The notes: generated by a model from the letters alone, not told the origin. A DNA stretch of 64,000 bases from Alkalihalobacillus sp047302405 (GCF_047302405.1 NZ_CP154853.1:1488001-1552000); one strand, 5' to 3'. Numbered from the stretch's first letter, positions 8,739-17,320 are shown. Numbers and translations are program-made.

Positions 8739-10361
8739 TTATGCTTCGATTTTATTAGCAAATATAATTTCGTCAATATTTGTTAAAGCTTCAATTAACG
8801 AATCTGTTACAGGTTTGTCGACAGTAAGCATCATAATCGCTTCTCCGCCTTCTTCTTTACGACCTACTTGCATCGTCGCAATATTAACATTATGTTCAGC
8901 AAGTAACTGTCCCATCCGACCGATAACACCTGGACGGTCGTTATGCTGAATATAAAGGATATGCCCGTGAGGTACAAAATCAACATTAAATCCATTGACA
9001 TTCACAATTCTTGCCCCGTACTCTTTAATATACGTACCTTGAATCTCAAAATGACGATCTTCCCCGTGAACAATTGCATGGATTAAATTAGAATAACCAT
9101 AGGATTTTGTTACGTGCTTCTCACCAAAACTAATGCCTCTTTCCTTGGCGATTAATGATGCATTAACATCATTAACAGCAGCATCTACACGTGGTTGCAA
9201 AAAGCCTGCAATTAAACTTCGAGTCGTCACGGTCGTCTCAAAATTAGTGACGGTCCCACTATAAAACACTTCAATTTCTTTTACTGGTGTTTTCATGACT
9301 TGTGAAAGTAAGGTTCCCATTTTTTTCGATAAATCATAAAATGGTTTGACCTTTTCATATACTTCTTTTGATAAGGCTGGAAGGTTAATAGAATTTTTGG
9401 CTGGTTCACCTTCTAAGAAATGTAATACTTCTTCTGATACTTGAGAAGCAACATTTAATTGGGCTTCAACGGTAGAAGCAGCAATATGCGGTGTTGTAAT
9501 GACATTTTCACAATCAATTAATTCTCGATCGGTAGCTGGTTCTTCTTCAAATACATCTAACGCAGCACCGGCAATATGACCGTTCGCTAAATAATGTTTG
9601 AGAGCCTGCTCATCAATAATTCCACCTCGAGCACAGTTGATTAAAAAGACACCTTGTTTAGTTTTGGCGATATTTTTCATTCCTAGAAGCCCTTTTGTTT
9701 CTTTCGTTAACGGCGTATGGACTGTAATAATATCAGCATTTTCCAATAACTCATCTAATGATGCTTGGGTGACACCAATTTTTTCGGCCCGTTCTTTGGT
9801 TAAAAAAGGATCAAAGACGAGTAAAGGCATTTCAAACGCTTTGGCTCGTTGGGCGATTTGGGTTCCGATTCGACCAAACCCAACGATTCCAAGTGTTTTG
9901 CCGCGTAATTCCGAGCCTTGGAATGATTTGCGATCCCAATTTCCGCTTTTGATGGAAGCATTCGCTTGAGGGATTTTTCTAAGCAAGGAGCAAATCATCG
10001 CAAACGTATGTTCAGCTGTTGAGATTGTATTTCCATCGGGAGCGTTTACGACGACAACACCGCGCTTTGTCGCTGCATCTAAGTCAATATTATCGACCCC
10101 AACTCCTGCACGGGCCACGATTTTTAAGTTGGGCATTTGATCGAGTAATTCGCCTGTTACTTTAGTCGCACTACGAACGAGTAGAGCATCAAATGGTGTT
10201 AAATCTAAAACATGATCAACGTTTTTTTGGACACATTCAACCCGGTCACTTTTTAATAAAGGTAATAACCCTTCCTCACTCATAGAATCAGATACTAAAA
10301 TATGGTATTTTGTTTGTGTTTCCACCGCTTTTACTTTTTCAGCCACTGCTTGATCACTCAT
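8739..10361 (-). CDS. serA: D-3-phosphoglycerate dehydrogenase
   Basis: First step of serine synthesis: 3-phosphoglycerate to 3-phosphohydroxypyruvate with NAD. Domain order is a split substrate-binding domain, the Rossmann domain (GIVGFGRIGTQIA), the catalytic histidine region (TTPHIAAST), the intervening ASB domain, and a C-terminal ACT domain (HNDRPGVIGRMGQLLAEH). Length from ATG 10361 is 540 aa, close to the B. subtilis enzyme; GAGGAG lies 8-9 nt upstream. The frame extends to 10415, but that region has no ribosome binding site. It is controlled by the serine T-box upstream. The ACT domain suggests feedback by serine. Confidence 0.96.
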   Translation of the reverse strand: MSDQAVAEKVKAVETQTKYHILVSDSMSEEGLLPLLKSDRVECVQKNVDHVLDLTPFDALLVRSATKVTGELLDQMPNLKIVARAGVGVDNIDLDAATKRGVVVVNAPDGNTISTAEHTFAMICSLLRKIPQANASIKSGNWDRKSFQGSELRGKTLGIVGFGRIGTQIAQRAKAFEMPLLVFDPFLTKERAEKIGVTQASLDELLENADIITVHTPLTKETKGLLGMKNIAKTKQGVFLINCARGGIIDEQALKHYLANGHIAGAALDVFEEEPATDRELIDCENVITTPHIAASTVEAQLNVASQVSEEVLHFLEGEPAKNSINLPALSKEVYEKVKPFYDLSKKMGTLLSQVMKTPVKEIEVFYSGTVTNFETTVTTRSLIAGFLQPRVDAAVNDVNASLIAKERGISFGEKHVTKSYGYSNLIHAIVHGEDRHFEIQGTYIKEYGARIVNVNGFNVDFVPHGHILYIQHNDRPGVIGRMGQLLAEHNVNIATMQVGRKEEGGEAIMMLTVDKPVTDSLIEALTNIDEIIFANKIEA

Positions 10362-10459
10362 TTCTCTACACTCCTCTTTTGGTTTTACTGTAACGCTTTG
10401 CTGTAACATAGTCAATTCTCTTTTTTCTGAAAAGACGAAATAAAATGAAAGCGGTACAC

Positions 10460-10727
10460 AAAAAACCTTCCACCCCTCACGGTATGTGAGGGGCGGAAGG
10501 TATTAACCGCGGTACCACCCTCGTTTTATGCACAGCTGTGCATCTTAGAGACTACTTTAGTCAAAAGATAACGGATTATCCGGATGTGTCTACTAATAAG
10601 TTCATTCAACACATCAACTCAGAAGGGCTATCCAAAATGGCTCAAACTAGTTTGCACCGACCACTAGCTCTCTACAATTGAAACCATTTTTTCATTCTTC
10701 ATCGAAGTTTTTAATGATTGCTAATTG
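10460..10727 (-). promoter_or_regulatory. T-box riboswitch leader of serA, serine specifier AGC
   Basis: On the minus strand the T-box sequence AGGGTGGTACCGCGG (10507-10521) is followed by a strong terminator at 10460-10500 (CCTTCC-GCCCCTCAC stem and six T). Upstream is a Stem I region with the AG-bulge and distal-loop blocks AGAGAGC and GGTCGGTG. In the expected specifier position before CCTTCTGAG lies AGC (10627-10629), a serine codon. Uncharged tRNA-Ser should stabilise the antiterminator and switch serA on. All motifs are visible; specificity is read from the specifier position. Confidence 0.93.
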
Positions 10728-10733
10728 TTAGAT

Positions 10734-10762
10734 AATTTATCATATCAACAATGATCTGTCAA
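10734..10762 (-). promoter_or_regulatory. Sigma-A promoter of serA
   Basis: On the minus strand TTGACA (10757-10762), 17 nt, and TAAATT (10734-10739) preceded by TGA, i.e. an extended -10. It is directly upstream of the T-box leader. Confidence 0.75.
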
Positions 10763-10956
10763 TTAGCATTTTTTAATTACTCAACTTTCGCAGCGTATAA
10801 TTGACCCCTAACCGTTGATAGAGATTGACTTTAGGGTGATACCATACTCAAATTGACTTTACATGAACGGTTCAATCGCTGACAGTCTGAACCCATCTCT
10901 TCGCAGGCTGTTGAAGGAGTCTGTGCAGCAAAATGAAGCGCTTCGGCTGTCGCTAC

Positions 10957-11061
10957 CAAAACCATACTCCGCGTCCTGCGGGAACCTTGCGAGCCTCCTC
11001 GGCAAGCCTTGCGGGGTCTCGCTCCACGGTTTATTCCCGCGGGAGTCTCCGTATGGTTTTG
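10957..11061. repeat. GC-rich hairpin module 1A
   Basis: Closed by CAAAACCATAC (10957-10967) and GTATGGTTTTG (11051-11061), perfectly complementary. The core has the family blocks CCGCGTCCTGCGGGAACC, GAGCCTCCTCGGC, GCGGGGTCTCGC and CCCGCGGGAGTCTCC. It is flanked by GAAGCGCTTCGGCTGTCGCT on one side and GTCCGCTA on the other. It is inverted relative to module 1B. Confidence 0.8.
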
Positions 11062-11407
11062 TCCGCTAAGTGTAGGGGAGATGCTATGATGATAGGGCCA
11101 TTCTCAATCAGCTATTTCTAACGCAGAAGAACCTTCTTCTTCTTCACTTTGTTGGTTGTGGGACTAAATAGGTAGTTGCCACCTATTTTTTTCCTAAGTC
11201 TGCCGTAATGAAAAGACATGATTCAAATCGAAACCAGCTCGATCATCTAGCTAACGTACAGAGCATCCACACTGATTTTTTACAACTGTAACGGAATGAG
11301 TCATGGAAGGAGAAAAATCATTCTCAAGCTCATGTCCTTTGAAGGAATGACTGTTTTTTTATTCAATGAGAAAACCGAACCTAGATTCGATTCCATGATC
11401 TAGCGGA

Positions 11408-11511
11408 CAAACAGACACGGAGACTCCCGCAGGAATAAACCGTCCAATGAGACCCCGCAAGCGTGCTGAGGAGGCTCATGAGGTTCCTGCAGGACGCGGA
11501 GTGTCTGTTTG
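11408..11511. repeat. GC-rich hairpin module 1B
   Basis: Closed by CAAACAGACAC (11408-11418) and GTGTCTGTTTG (11501-11511), perfectly complementary but different from the stem of module 1A. The core has GGAGACTCCCGCAGG, GAGACCCCGCAAGC and GAGGAGGCTC. It is flanked by TAGCGGA and GAGCGACAGCCGAAGCGC. Confidence 0.8.
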
Positions 11512-11750
11512 GGAGCGACAGCCGAAGCGCATTGTACATTGTATATTTTTTCTTGATGCACAGTTTATCCGTTTGGTGTGATAGTACGTTCTCGCTTTTC
11601 AAACGTGTCAAGGGCATTTGTTTAAGAGCTTCCCATTCGCTCTGCCAACTCGATGAACGGATTTTCTCGATGCGAAAGTTGAGTTACTTAGAAATCTTTT
11701 TACTTAATTTCTTGTTCGATTCATACTTATAAATGAAGGGGGAATGTCGA

Positions 11751-12797
11751 ATGAATTATGTTGTTAAACAAGGTGATACCATTTCAAAAGTGGCGTTAGC
11801 ATTTCAAATAAGACCATTTGATTTGCTCTTAAATAATCCGACTATTTTAAATGAAAAAACTTATCTTCGTCCTGGTTTACAATTAAAGATTCCACCGCTT
11901 CAAATGAATGAGTACGATCCATTTCATTTTGAAACAGAATATGGACCATCTGATTTAGAGAAAGATGTTTTGAAATTACAAGACTTAGGTGTAAAGGCTA
12001 AAGAATGTGGACGCTCAGTGATGGGGAAATCGCTTTATCAGTTTGAAATTGGCACGGGGGAAAAGCAAGTTTTTTATTCAGGGGGATGGCACGCGAATGA
12101 GGCTCATACGTCAAAGTTTTTGATTCGTTTTTTATTTACATTAGCAGAGGCTAATAAGAAGAAAAGGTCCTTATATAATTATTCTGTTATGAAGATGTTA
12201 AAAGAAGTAACGTTAACGGTCGTTCCAATGGTAAACCCTGATGGAATTGAACTAGTTGAGCAAGGTATTTATGAAGAACATCCTTATTACAAAATGATTA
12301 ATGAGATAAATAAAGGACAAAAAAGATTTGAGCATTGGTCGAGCAATATTCGTGGTGTTGATTTGAATCATCAATGGCCAGCAGGTTGGGAAATCGAAGC
12401 AAAGGAAAGTCCGCAAAAACCTTGGTCAAGACATTATAGTGGAATAGCTCCTTTGACAGAGCCAGAGGCGATTGCTGTTTATGAACTGACGATGCAAAAA
12501 GAGTTTGCTTATGTATTAGCTTTCCATTCGCAAGGGCAAGTTATTTATTGGGGATACCGTGGTTATGAGCCACCTGAAAGTGAACAAATGGTTGAGAAGC
12601 TCTCATTAGCTAGCTCATATACGCCCATTCATACAGCAGATAGTGACGGTGGTTATAAGGATTGGTTTATTCTAGAAAAGCGTAGACCAGGTTTTACGAT
12701 TGAAGTAGGGAATGGAATGAATCCACTTCCAAATGATGCTTTTGCAGAAATATGGTCCAATAATATTTTATTAGCATTAGAAGGACTGACTCTCTAA
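11751..12797 (+). CDS. LysM-M14 carboxypeptidase, gamma-D-glutamyl-L-diamino acid endopeptidase I type
   Basis: Peptidoglycan peptidase of 348 aa. The N-terminal LysM (about 1-50) starts MNYVVKQGDTISKVALAF. The M14 zinc carboxypeptidase domain follows: GGWHANEAHTSKF (His and Glu ligands), VPMVNPDGIELV, LNHQWPAGW, the second His in LAFHSQGQ, and catalytic Glu in FTIEVGNG. This layout matches endopeptidase I of Lysinibacillus sphaericus, which cleaves gamma-D-Glu-meso-DAP bonds in spore or vegetative wall peptides. The start is ATG 11751, placed by AAGGGGGAA; the frame runs up to 11733. The GC-rich 906-bp element ends just upstream. Confidence 0.9.
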   Translation: MNYVVKQGDTISKVALAFQIRPFDLLLNNPTILNEKTYLRPGLQLKIPPLQMNEYDPFHFETEYGPSDLEKDVLKLQDLGVKAKECGRSVMGKSLYQFEIGTGEKQVFYSGGWHANEAHTSKFLIRFLFTLAEANKKKRSLYNYSVMKMLKEVTLTVVPMVNPDGIELVEQGIYEEHPYYKMINEINKGQKRFEHWSSNIRGVDLNHQWPAGWEIEAKESPQKPWSRHYSGIAPLTEPEAIAVYELTMQKEFAYVLAFHSQGQVIYWGYRGYEPPESEQMVEKLSLASSYTPIHTADSDGGYKDWFILEKRRPGFTIEVGNGMNPLPNDAFAEIWSNNILLALEGLTL

Positions 12798-12905
12798 GTG
12801 TAATATCGGCAAGTCTCTTGCTACAAATGGCATTCAAGGCTAAAATAAAAGAGAGATGATAGTGGAAATCGATTATTGATATATCGGTTTATTTGGAGGA
12901 GAATT

Positions 12906-13610
12906 ATGTCAACGAGTCATATAAAGCCAAAAAAGATTTACGAAATTATTGCAGAACAACTAACATTACAAATAAAAAACGAACAATTAAAACCTGGTGA
13001 ACGTTTGGCCTCTGTTCCACAGTTAGCAGAACAATACCAAGTAGGACGCTCAGCGATTCGCGAAGCATTAAGTGCATTAAAGGCGGTTGGGTTAATAGAA
13101 ATTAAACAAGGGGAAGGGACCTTTGTTAAAGAGATTGATCATAATTTAGCTAAAGCTGTCTTGCCATCAGTTGAATGGATGAGAAAAGAAGATTTACGTG
13201 AACTATTCGAAATTAGAAAAATGGTTGAGACCGGAGCTGCCAAAATTGCGGCAACAAAACGAACAGAAGATGATATTGTTTCTTTAGAACAAGTCTTAGA
13301 GGAGATGGAGCAAAATTTAGATGATGGTAAGTTAGGGGAACTAGCTGATATTAAATTCCATAAATGTGTCGTGAATGCAACTAAAAATGAAATGCTTAAA
13401 AATTTTCTAGATACGGTTTCTGAAACAATGAAAACAGCCATGAAGGAAGCGCGAGAAAAATTTCTATATAGTGATAAAGAAAAGCTTCATTCTTTATATA
13501 AAGAGCATTACGAAATTTATTTAGCGATAAAAGAGCAAAACCCAGAATTAGCATATGAAAAAATGCTGAACCATATCGTCGGTGTAGAAAATAATCTATT
13601 TGCGGAATAA
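12906..13610 (+). CDS. GntR/FadR-family transcriptional regulator
   Basis: DNA-binding regulator of 234 aa. The N-terminal winged helix (about 8-75) has the GntR core SVPQLAEQYQVGRSAIREAL and ends GEGTFVKE. The C-terminal helical FCD ligand domain (about 95-230) includes ELFEIRKMVETGAAKIAA and conserved His residues for metal or carboxylate binding (KFHKCVV, EHYEIY). The start is ATG 12906 after GGAGGAG. Family members respond to lactate, glycolate or other organic acids. The nearest transporter is the TauE/SafE permease at 16206, beyond an IS, so the pair may once have been adjacent. The ligand is unknown. Confidence 0.88.
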   Translation: MSTSHIKPKKIYEIIAEQLTLQIKNEQLKPGERLASVPQLAEQYQVGRSAIREALSALKAVGLIEIKQGEGTFVKEIDHNLAKAVLPSVEWMRKEDLRELFEIRKMVETGAAKIAATKRTEDDIVSLEQVLEEMEQNLDDGKLGELADIKFHKCVVNATKNEMLKNFLDTVSETMKTAMKEAREKFLYSDKEKLHSLYKEHYEIYLAIKEQNPELAYEKMLNHIVGVENNLFAE

Positions 13611-13828
13611 ATTTGTTGGAGCTGTTCAAAAAGCCCTTAATTAGCTTATTTTTGAATGAGATTAGCTAGGTGGACATTGAGCGATGTTCGCCGCTCCCGG
13701 AAATCATGCTCCGCGTCCTAGAGGCCACTGAAAAACAGTCTACGCGTTAAATTATGGTTACATGAGTTTGCCATACTCCGCGAGCTGCATGCCCTACGCG
13801 TCCGCGGGTGAGTCGGGAGCCTCCTGAT
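13611..13828. repeat. Left part of a GC-rich module interrupted by an IS
   Basis: From about 13690 the sequence holds repeat-family pieces (CGCTCCCGGAAATCA, CTCCGCGTCC, CCTACGCGTCCGCGGGTGA, GGGAGCCTCCT). The family core breaks off at GCCTCCTGAT, exactly where the IS begins. It resumes after 15581 with CGCTGTGGGGTCTCCCG. No gene is seen here. Confidence 0.65.
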
Positions 13829-13959
13829 ATGAACGAAACTGTCAAGGGCCCTCCTCATAACCAAGGTTTTATCCGTTTTTGGCCAATCTTAACTAGAGAA
13901 GCGGTATTTGCTTCTTAAAAATGGATGGCTTGGAGCCTTTTAGGCTTTCAATGTCCTTT

Positions 13960-14057
13960 CTTTAGCCTAACTACTCCACTTCAACTCTTAGGAGGTCTGT
14001 CAAGCGGGTTCCTTGACTGGCCTTCTAAGTAGTTGAGACACTTAAGGTTAGCTAAAG
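13960..14057 (-). ncRNA. Candidate structured guide RNA region of the IS
   Basis: Long hairpin. TCAACT-CTTAGGAGGTCTGTCAAG (13981-14004, given in two pieces) pairs with 14012-14036 around the loop CGGGTTC. An outer stem CTTTAGCCTAAC (from 13960) pairs with GTTAGCTAAAG (ending 14057). It lies between the transposase stop and the IS end, where IS1111 elements encode their seekRNA (bridge RNA). The structure is visible; that it is the guide RNA, and its strand, are inferred. Confidence 0.45.
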
Positions 14058-14337
14058 ATAATCGTCTTTTATTCCCTCCTAAAAGTCGGATCTTTGTGAA
14101 GAAAAGGACACGGCACGAAGGCAAAAACGTTAACGACGATTTTCATCCTGATATCCGTGGGTTTTCACATAGTATCTTTCCGTATAAAGGCCATTCCACT
14201 AACTCGCGGCGTGCGTTCTCCCTAAAACGGGATAGCACAGAGGAGGCACGTGGATTTTCCTTCCCGGTGTTACTCTTTGCCTTCGAGCCCTATCCTTCTT
14301 ATCTAGTTGATATTGATTTCTCTATTTTGTTGATTTC

Positions 14338-15468
14338 TTATACTTTGTTTAGTTGGCTTTGAGCGGCGGTGCTAGGCACATGTCGGCTAACAGCCCAAAT
14401 AAATCCTGCTAACTCTCTTGCCACCGCTGTTATGACTTTCCCACTTTCTTTTCCACGCGATAATAAACGATAGTAGCGCTGGTTCAGTCGATTCTGTGCT
14501 TTCCACGATAGAGCTTGTATGGACGGATCAAGCTTCTCCAACCTCTTTTTCAAACGACCTTTTACCGCTGGTTGGTAACGATAACTCCAGGCCGATTCTA
14601 CTAATAAGCGACGGACATGACGATTTCCCGTTTTGGTAATCTTCCCTTGGTACCTTCTATCTCCGCTTGAAGATTCACTCGGTACTAAACCGACATAGGA
14701 CATGAATTGCCTTGGGGTGGCAAAGCGTTCAAAAGATCCTATTTCTGCCACGAGACTCGCAGCCGTGATTAAAGCAACCCCTCTGAGAGATTGTAACGTT
14801 TGAATAGCTGATGCATGAACGCCTTCTTCTGCTTCTTGTTCGATTCCTTCCTCATATCGTTTCAATCTTTGTTCCAACTCTTTTAACTGATGGTAATACT
14901 CTTGAAAAACGAGATTTAAGTTTGGGTGCTCAAATGTCAAAGCATCTAACCAAGCGTAATACTTCTTCGTCCACTTTTTCACCCCTTCAGGTGGACGCTT
15001 TTCATTACGCAAGAGAAACTTTGTTAAGCGATGTTTGGAACGTAATTCATCTTCTTTGGCATCTTCACGTGCTCGAACTAAATCACGTAACGCTTCATCT
15101 TCAGGCGTCGGAATGTAGATGTTCGTTAGTTCTCCCGCACGATAAAGTTGGGCGAGCCTTAAAGAATCCCTTTTGTCCGTTTTGACTCGGTCTCCTGCTT
15201 TTTGGGGGATCAAGGAGGGAGCGATCACCTCACAATAGACCCCTAAAGATACACATAAGCGATACAGCCCATATCCAGTCGGTCCCGCTTCGTAACAAAA
15301 ACGGAGCGTGTCGACCTCTCCTAATTTTTTGATAAGCTTTTTAATCGCCTCTGGTGTATGCGGAATCATCCCCATATAACGAGGGGCATCCCGACCTTCT
15401 TCCGCCACCGCTACCGCAATTTTTTCTTTTGATACGTCTAAACCAACGTATTTTATGGTATCCTTCAT
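14338..15468 (-). CDS. IS110-family DEDD transposase
   Basis: Site-specific recombinase of 376 aa that moves the IS by an RNA-guided mechanism in this family. The N-terminal RuvC-like DEDD domain starts with YVGLDVSKEKIAVAV; later acidic positions are in CYEAGPTGYGLYR and VKTDKRDSLRLAQ. A coiled-coil segment follows (about 180-215), then the C-terminal transposase_20 domain with LRGVALITAASLVAEIG, the catalytic-serine region YVGLVPSESSSGDRRYQG, and ITKTGNRHVRRLL. AAAGGAG lies before the ATG. It appears intact, so the element could be active. Confidence 0.95.
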   Translation of the reverse strand: MKDTIKYVGLDVSKEKIAVAVAEEGRDAPRYMGMIPHTPEAIKKLIKKLGEVDTLRFCYEAGPTGYGLYRLCVSLGVYCEVIAPSLIPQKAGDRVKTDKRDSLRLAQLYRAGELTNIYIPTPEDEALRDLVRAREDAKEDELRSKHRLTKFLLRNEKRPPEGVKKWTKKYYAWLDALTFEHPNLNLVFQEYYHQLKELEQRLKRYEEGIEQEAEEGVHASAIQTLQSLRGVALITAASLVAEIGSFERFATPRQFMSYVGLVPSESSSGDRRYQGKITKTGNRHVRRLLVESAWSYRYQPAVKGRLKKRLEKLDPSIQALSWKAQNRLNQRYYRLLSRGKESGKVITAVARELAGFIWAVSRHVPSTAAQSQLNKV

Positions 15469-15581
15469 AATAACTAGCTCCTTTCGTAATGTAGCTCTGA
15501 TTTGGTTTGGTTAATTCTTCTGTTAATCATTCTAACCAAATTAACCTACGCTGTTACGAGTAAGGGGCTAGTTTCGTTCAT

Positions 15582-15735
15582 GATAACTCGCTCATCGCTG
15601 TGGGGTCTCCCGTCACCCACTTTCCCGCAGGAGTCTCCGCGTCCTGTGAGGTGGCACCGAACTAGCTTTGCTAGTGGATTTCGGTTTTGCCACTACTTCC
15701 CACGGGGAGTCTCCGCATGACTCGGCCGCTAGGAT
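15582..15735. repeat. Right part of the IS-interrupted GC-rich module
   Basis: Continues the module after the IS with GTGGGGTCTCCCG, CCCGCAGGAGTCTCCGCGTCC, and later GGGGAGTCTCCGCATGA-CTCGGCCGCTAGG. A second partial module seems to be joined on. No coding signal. Confidence 0.6.
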
Positions 15736-15903
15736 AGAGGAACAACCTTCATATGATTAATACTCATAAATTTTGAAGTCTCTTATGTAGCCATATCGGT
15801 TCGTACGTTTTAAGGAGAGAGTGGGTTCATGTTATAATCTTGGAAACTAGCCTTTCGGTTACAGATAAAAATCGTTCCCCTTTGGTTTGTATTTTGGTAA
15901 GTC

Positions 15904-15930
15904 CACTCTAAAGGAAAGAGTGATTTTTTT
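15904..15930 (+). terminator. Small terminator-like hairpin
   Basis: CACTCT (15904-15909) pairs with AGAGTG (15917-15922), followed by A and seven T. No gene directly upstream ends here, so it may be a remnant. Confidence 0.4.
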
Positions 15931-15967
15931 CTTTTGCCTTTTTAGGTAGAACGTAAATTTAGCGGAC

Positions 15968-16066
15968 GAGATGGGGGCCGACTCCTGCAGGAGGAAAGGG
16001 CAGGCTGAAATCCACTGGCGTAGACAGTTAGTTCAGCGCCCGCCGGAGGGGGTGTGCCCCAATCTC
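15968..16066. repeat. GC-rich hairpin module
   Basis: Closed by GAGATGGGGG (15968-15977) and CCCCAATCTC (16057-16066), 9 of 10 paired. It is preceded by AGCGGAC, as in other modules, and has the core block GACTCCTGCAGGAGG. The closing stem again differs from those of other modules. Confidence 0.6.
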
Positions 16067-16113
16067 GGGAGCGGTGTCTTGCCTCCCATTTCAATTACAT
16101 TCAAAAAGGGACT

Positions 16114-16160
16114 GAACCCTCAAAGCTCATTTTCATACTTTTAGGTACAGTCCTTTTTTT
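16114..16160 (+). terminator. Terminator-like hairpin before the TauE/SafE gene
   Basis: AAGGGACTGAACC pairs with GGTACAGTCCTT across a long loop, followed by a T-run. Confidence 0.5.
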
Positions 16161-16205
16161 ATCGTTTTCTAATGGAGCTTTTTTAATGAGAAAGGAATAA
16201 TCATA

Positions 16206-16937
16206 GTGTTTGAATTATTGATGATTTTTATAATTGTTTTTGTTGGTAGTTTTATTCAAGGTGTGAGTGGCTTTGGATTTGGTTTGATTGCGATGGGATT
16301 GTTGCCGTATTTATTTACTTTGAAAGATAGTACATTATTAGTCATGGCTTTAACTGTCTTTTTAACATTACGTATTTTAATCAGCCATTATCGTGCACTT
16401 GATTTAAAAGGGTTAATACTCATATTGATGGCCGCGATTGTAGGGAGAATCGGTGGTTTTTTTGTGTTAACAAACTTTGGAGAGCTTGACGTATTAAAAA
16501 GCTGGCTTGGTTTTGTCCTACTGGCTATGGTGGTCTATATGCTATTGAATAAAAAGCCTCATATGGTATATCAACAACCTTCGAAAATTTTAACCATTAT
16601 TTTAGGTGTAGTTGGCGGGTTTATAGGAGGGGTATTTGCTGTTGGGGGTCCTTTTTTTGTTTTTTATTTCTTAATGGTGTATGCAGATAAATTAAAATAC
16701 AATGCAAATTTACAAGCCGTATTTTTTGTGACGAGTATACTGACGGTTACAGCTCATGGATTTAACGGTGATTTTTCTCCATCCTTTTTTATCTATTTTG
16801 CCGTAGGATTCATTGCTGTTTTATTAGGAGCAAGTTTAGGTGTTCGTTCCTTTTCAAAACTACCTGCGAGCACGATTCGTTATGTAGCAATGATCATCGT
16901 TGCTTGTTCCGCTCTTAATCTGATGTTCTTTTCTTAA
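16206..16937 (+). CDS. TauE/SafE-family membrane transporter
   Basis: Integral membrane protein of 243 aa with about 7-8 hydrophobic helices. The family N-terminus is visible (IVFVGSFIQGVSGFGFGLIAMG), and a second half-repeat motif VVGGFIGGVFAVGGPFFVFYF. Family members export sulfite, sulfoacetate or other organic anions. GTG start at 16206 behind AAAGGAA. The substrate is unknown. The FadR-type regulator at 12906 is a possible controller, now separated by an insertion sequence. Confidence 0.88.
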   Translation: MFELLMIFIIVFVGSFIQGVSGFGFGLIAMGLLPYLFTLKDSTLLVMALTVFLTLRILISHYRALDLKGLILILMAAIVGRIGGFFVLTNFGELDVLKSWLGFVLLAMVVYMLLNKKPHMVYQQPSKILTIILGVVGGFIGGVFAVGGPFFVFYFLMVYADKLKYNANLQAVFFVTSILTVTAHGFNGDFSPSFFIYFAVGFIAVLLGASLGVRSFSKLPASTIRYVAMIIVACSALNLMFFS

Positions 16938-17126
16938 CTGAAAAAGAGGATGATACGTAGGACGCCATGTTTCACAACAGTATTCATAAAAAGCTTCCTC
17001 AGGGATACTTTCAATTAAATGATGAACGCCATCCACTACAGTTCTATACATATTAATGAAGAGGCTGGGAGAAAAAACACCTCTGATACGAAAAACAGGT
17101 AACATTTATTGGGTTCGTAGTAGATA

Positions 17127-17222
17127 GCGTTCTATTCACCGCTCCCGAAAATCATAGGCCGGTGGTTTTCGACCCTGCCAATAGAGCCCACGGGACTCTC
17201 CGCATAGCTCGTCCGCTAAGAG
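17127..17222. repeat. Decayed GC-rich module
   Basis: Contains repeat-family fragments CGCTCCCGAAAATCATA, CCACGGGACTCTCCGCATA and CGTCCGCTAAG but lacks the full core. The surrounding gap 16938-17273 shows no convincing gene. Confidence 0.5.
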
Positions 17223-17273
17223 AGAGGATGAATCTTCTCATTCCTTTTGTAATATAAAATAAGTAATTTCCAT

Positions 17274-17320
17274 TAAAAAAAGTTAGATGACCGTCATTTC
17301 TAGTCATCTAACTCTTTTTT
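17274..17320. terminator. Bidirectional terminator of fer
   Basis: Perfect 11-bp stem AGTTAGATGAC (17281-17291) with GTCATCTAACT (17303-17313). A-run on the left and T-run on the right, so it works on both strands. It ends the minus-strand fer transcript. Confidence 0.85.

Larger units (their letters stand above)
10779..11684 (+). mobile_element. 906-bp non-coding element with terminal inverted repeats, copy 1
   Basis: Bounded by ACTCAACTTTCGCA (10779-10792) and its exact complement TGCGAAAGTTGAGT (11671-11684). A near-identical element lies at 28233-29128. Inside are two GC-rich modules in inverted orientation (10957-11061 and 11408-11511), so the whole is a large imperfect palindrome. No open frame resembles a transposase. 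This looks like a non-autonomous transposon mobilised in trans by an IS with matching ends. The flanks AATT and TACT show no target duplication in this copy. It fills the gap between serA and the next gene. Confidence 0.75.
13829..15581 (-). mobile_element. IS1111-type (IS110 family) insertion sequence
   Basis: About 1.75 kb bounded by a perfect 12-bp inverted repeat: ATGAACGAAACT (13829-13840) and AGTTTCGTTCAT (15570-15581). It encodes a DEDD transposase on the minus strand. A long non-coding segment lies on the transposase 3' side (13841-14337), with about 100 bp on the 5' side. Terminal or subterminal inverted repeats plus a 3' non-coding region are features of the IS1111 subgroup. The element splits a GC-rich repeat module at its conserved core. 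No direct target duplication beyond the triplet GAT is visible. Confidence 0.8.

Noticed and set aside
10863..11732. Several open frames on both strands inside the 906-bp element
   Set aside because: They run through hairpin modules, have repeat-derived compositions and no ribosome binding sites; the same frames differ between the two element copies.
14033..14362. 109-aa plus-strand frame in the IS non-coding region
   Set aside because: No ribosome binding site or family resemblance, and it overlaps the transposase end; the region is better explained as structured non-coding DNA.
16860..17105. 81-aa minus-strand frame overlapping the end of the TauE/SafE gene
   Set aside because: Some protein-like segments (SIPEEAFYEYCCETW) but no ribosome binding site and a convergent overlap with a real gene. 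At most a remnant.
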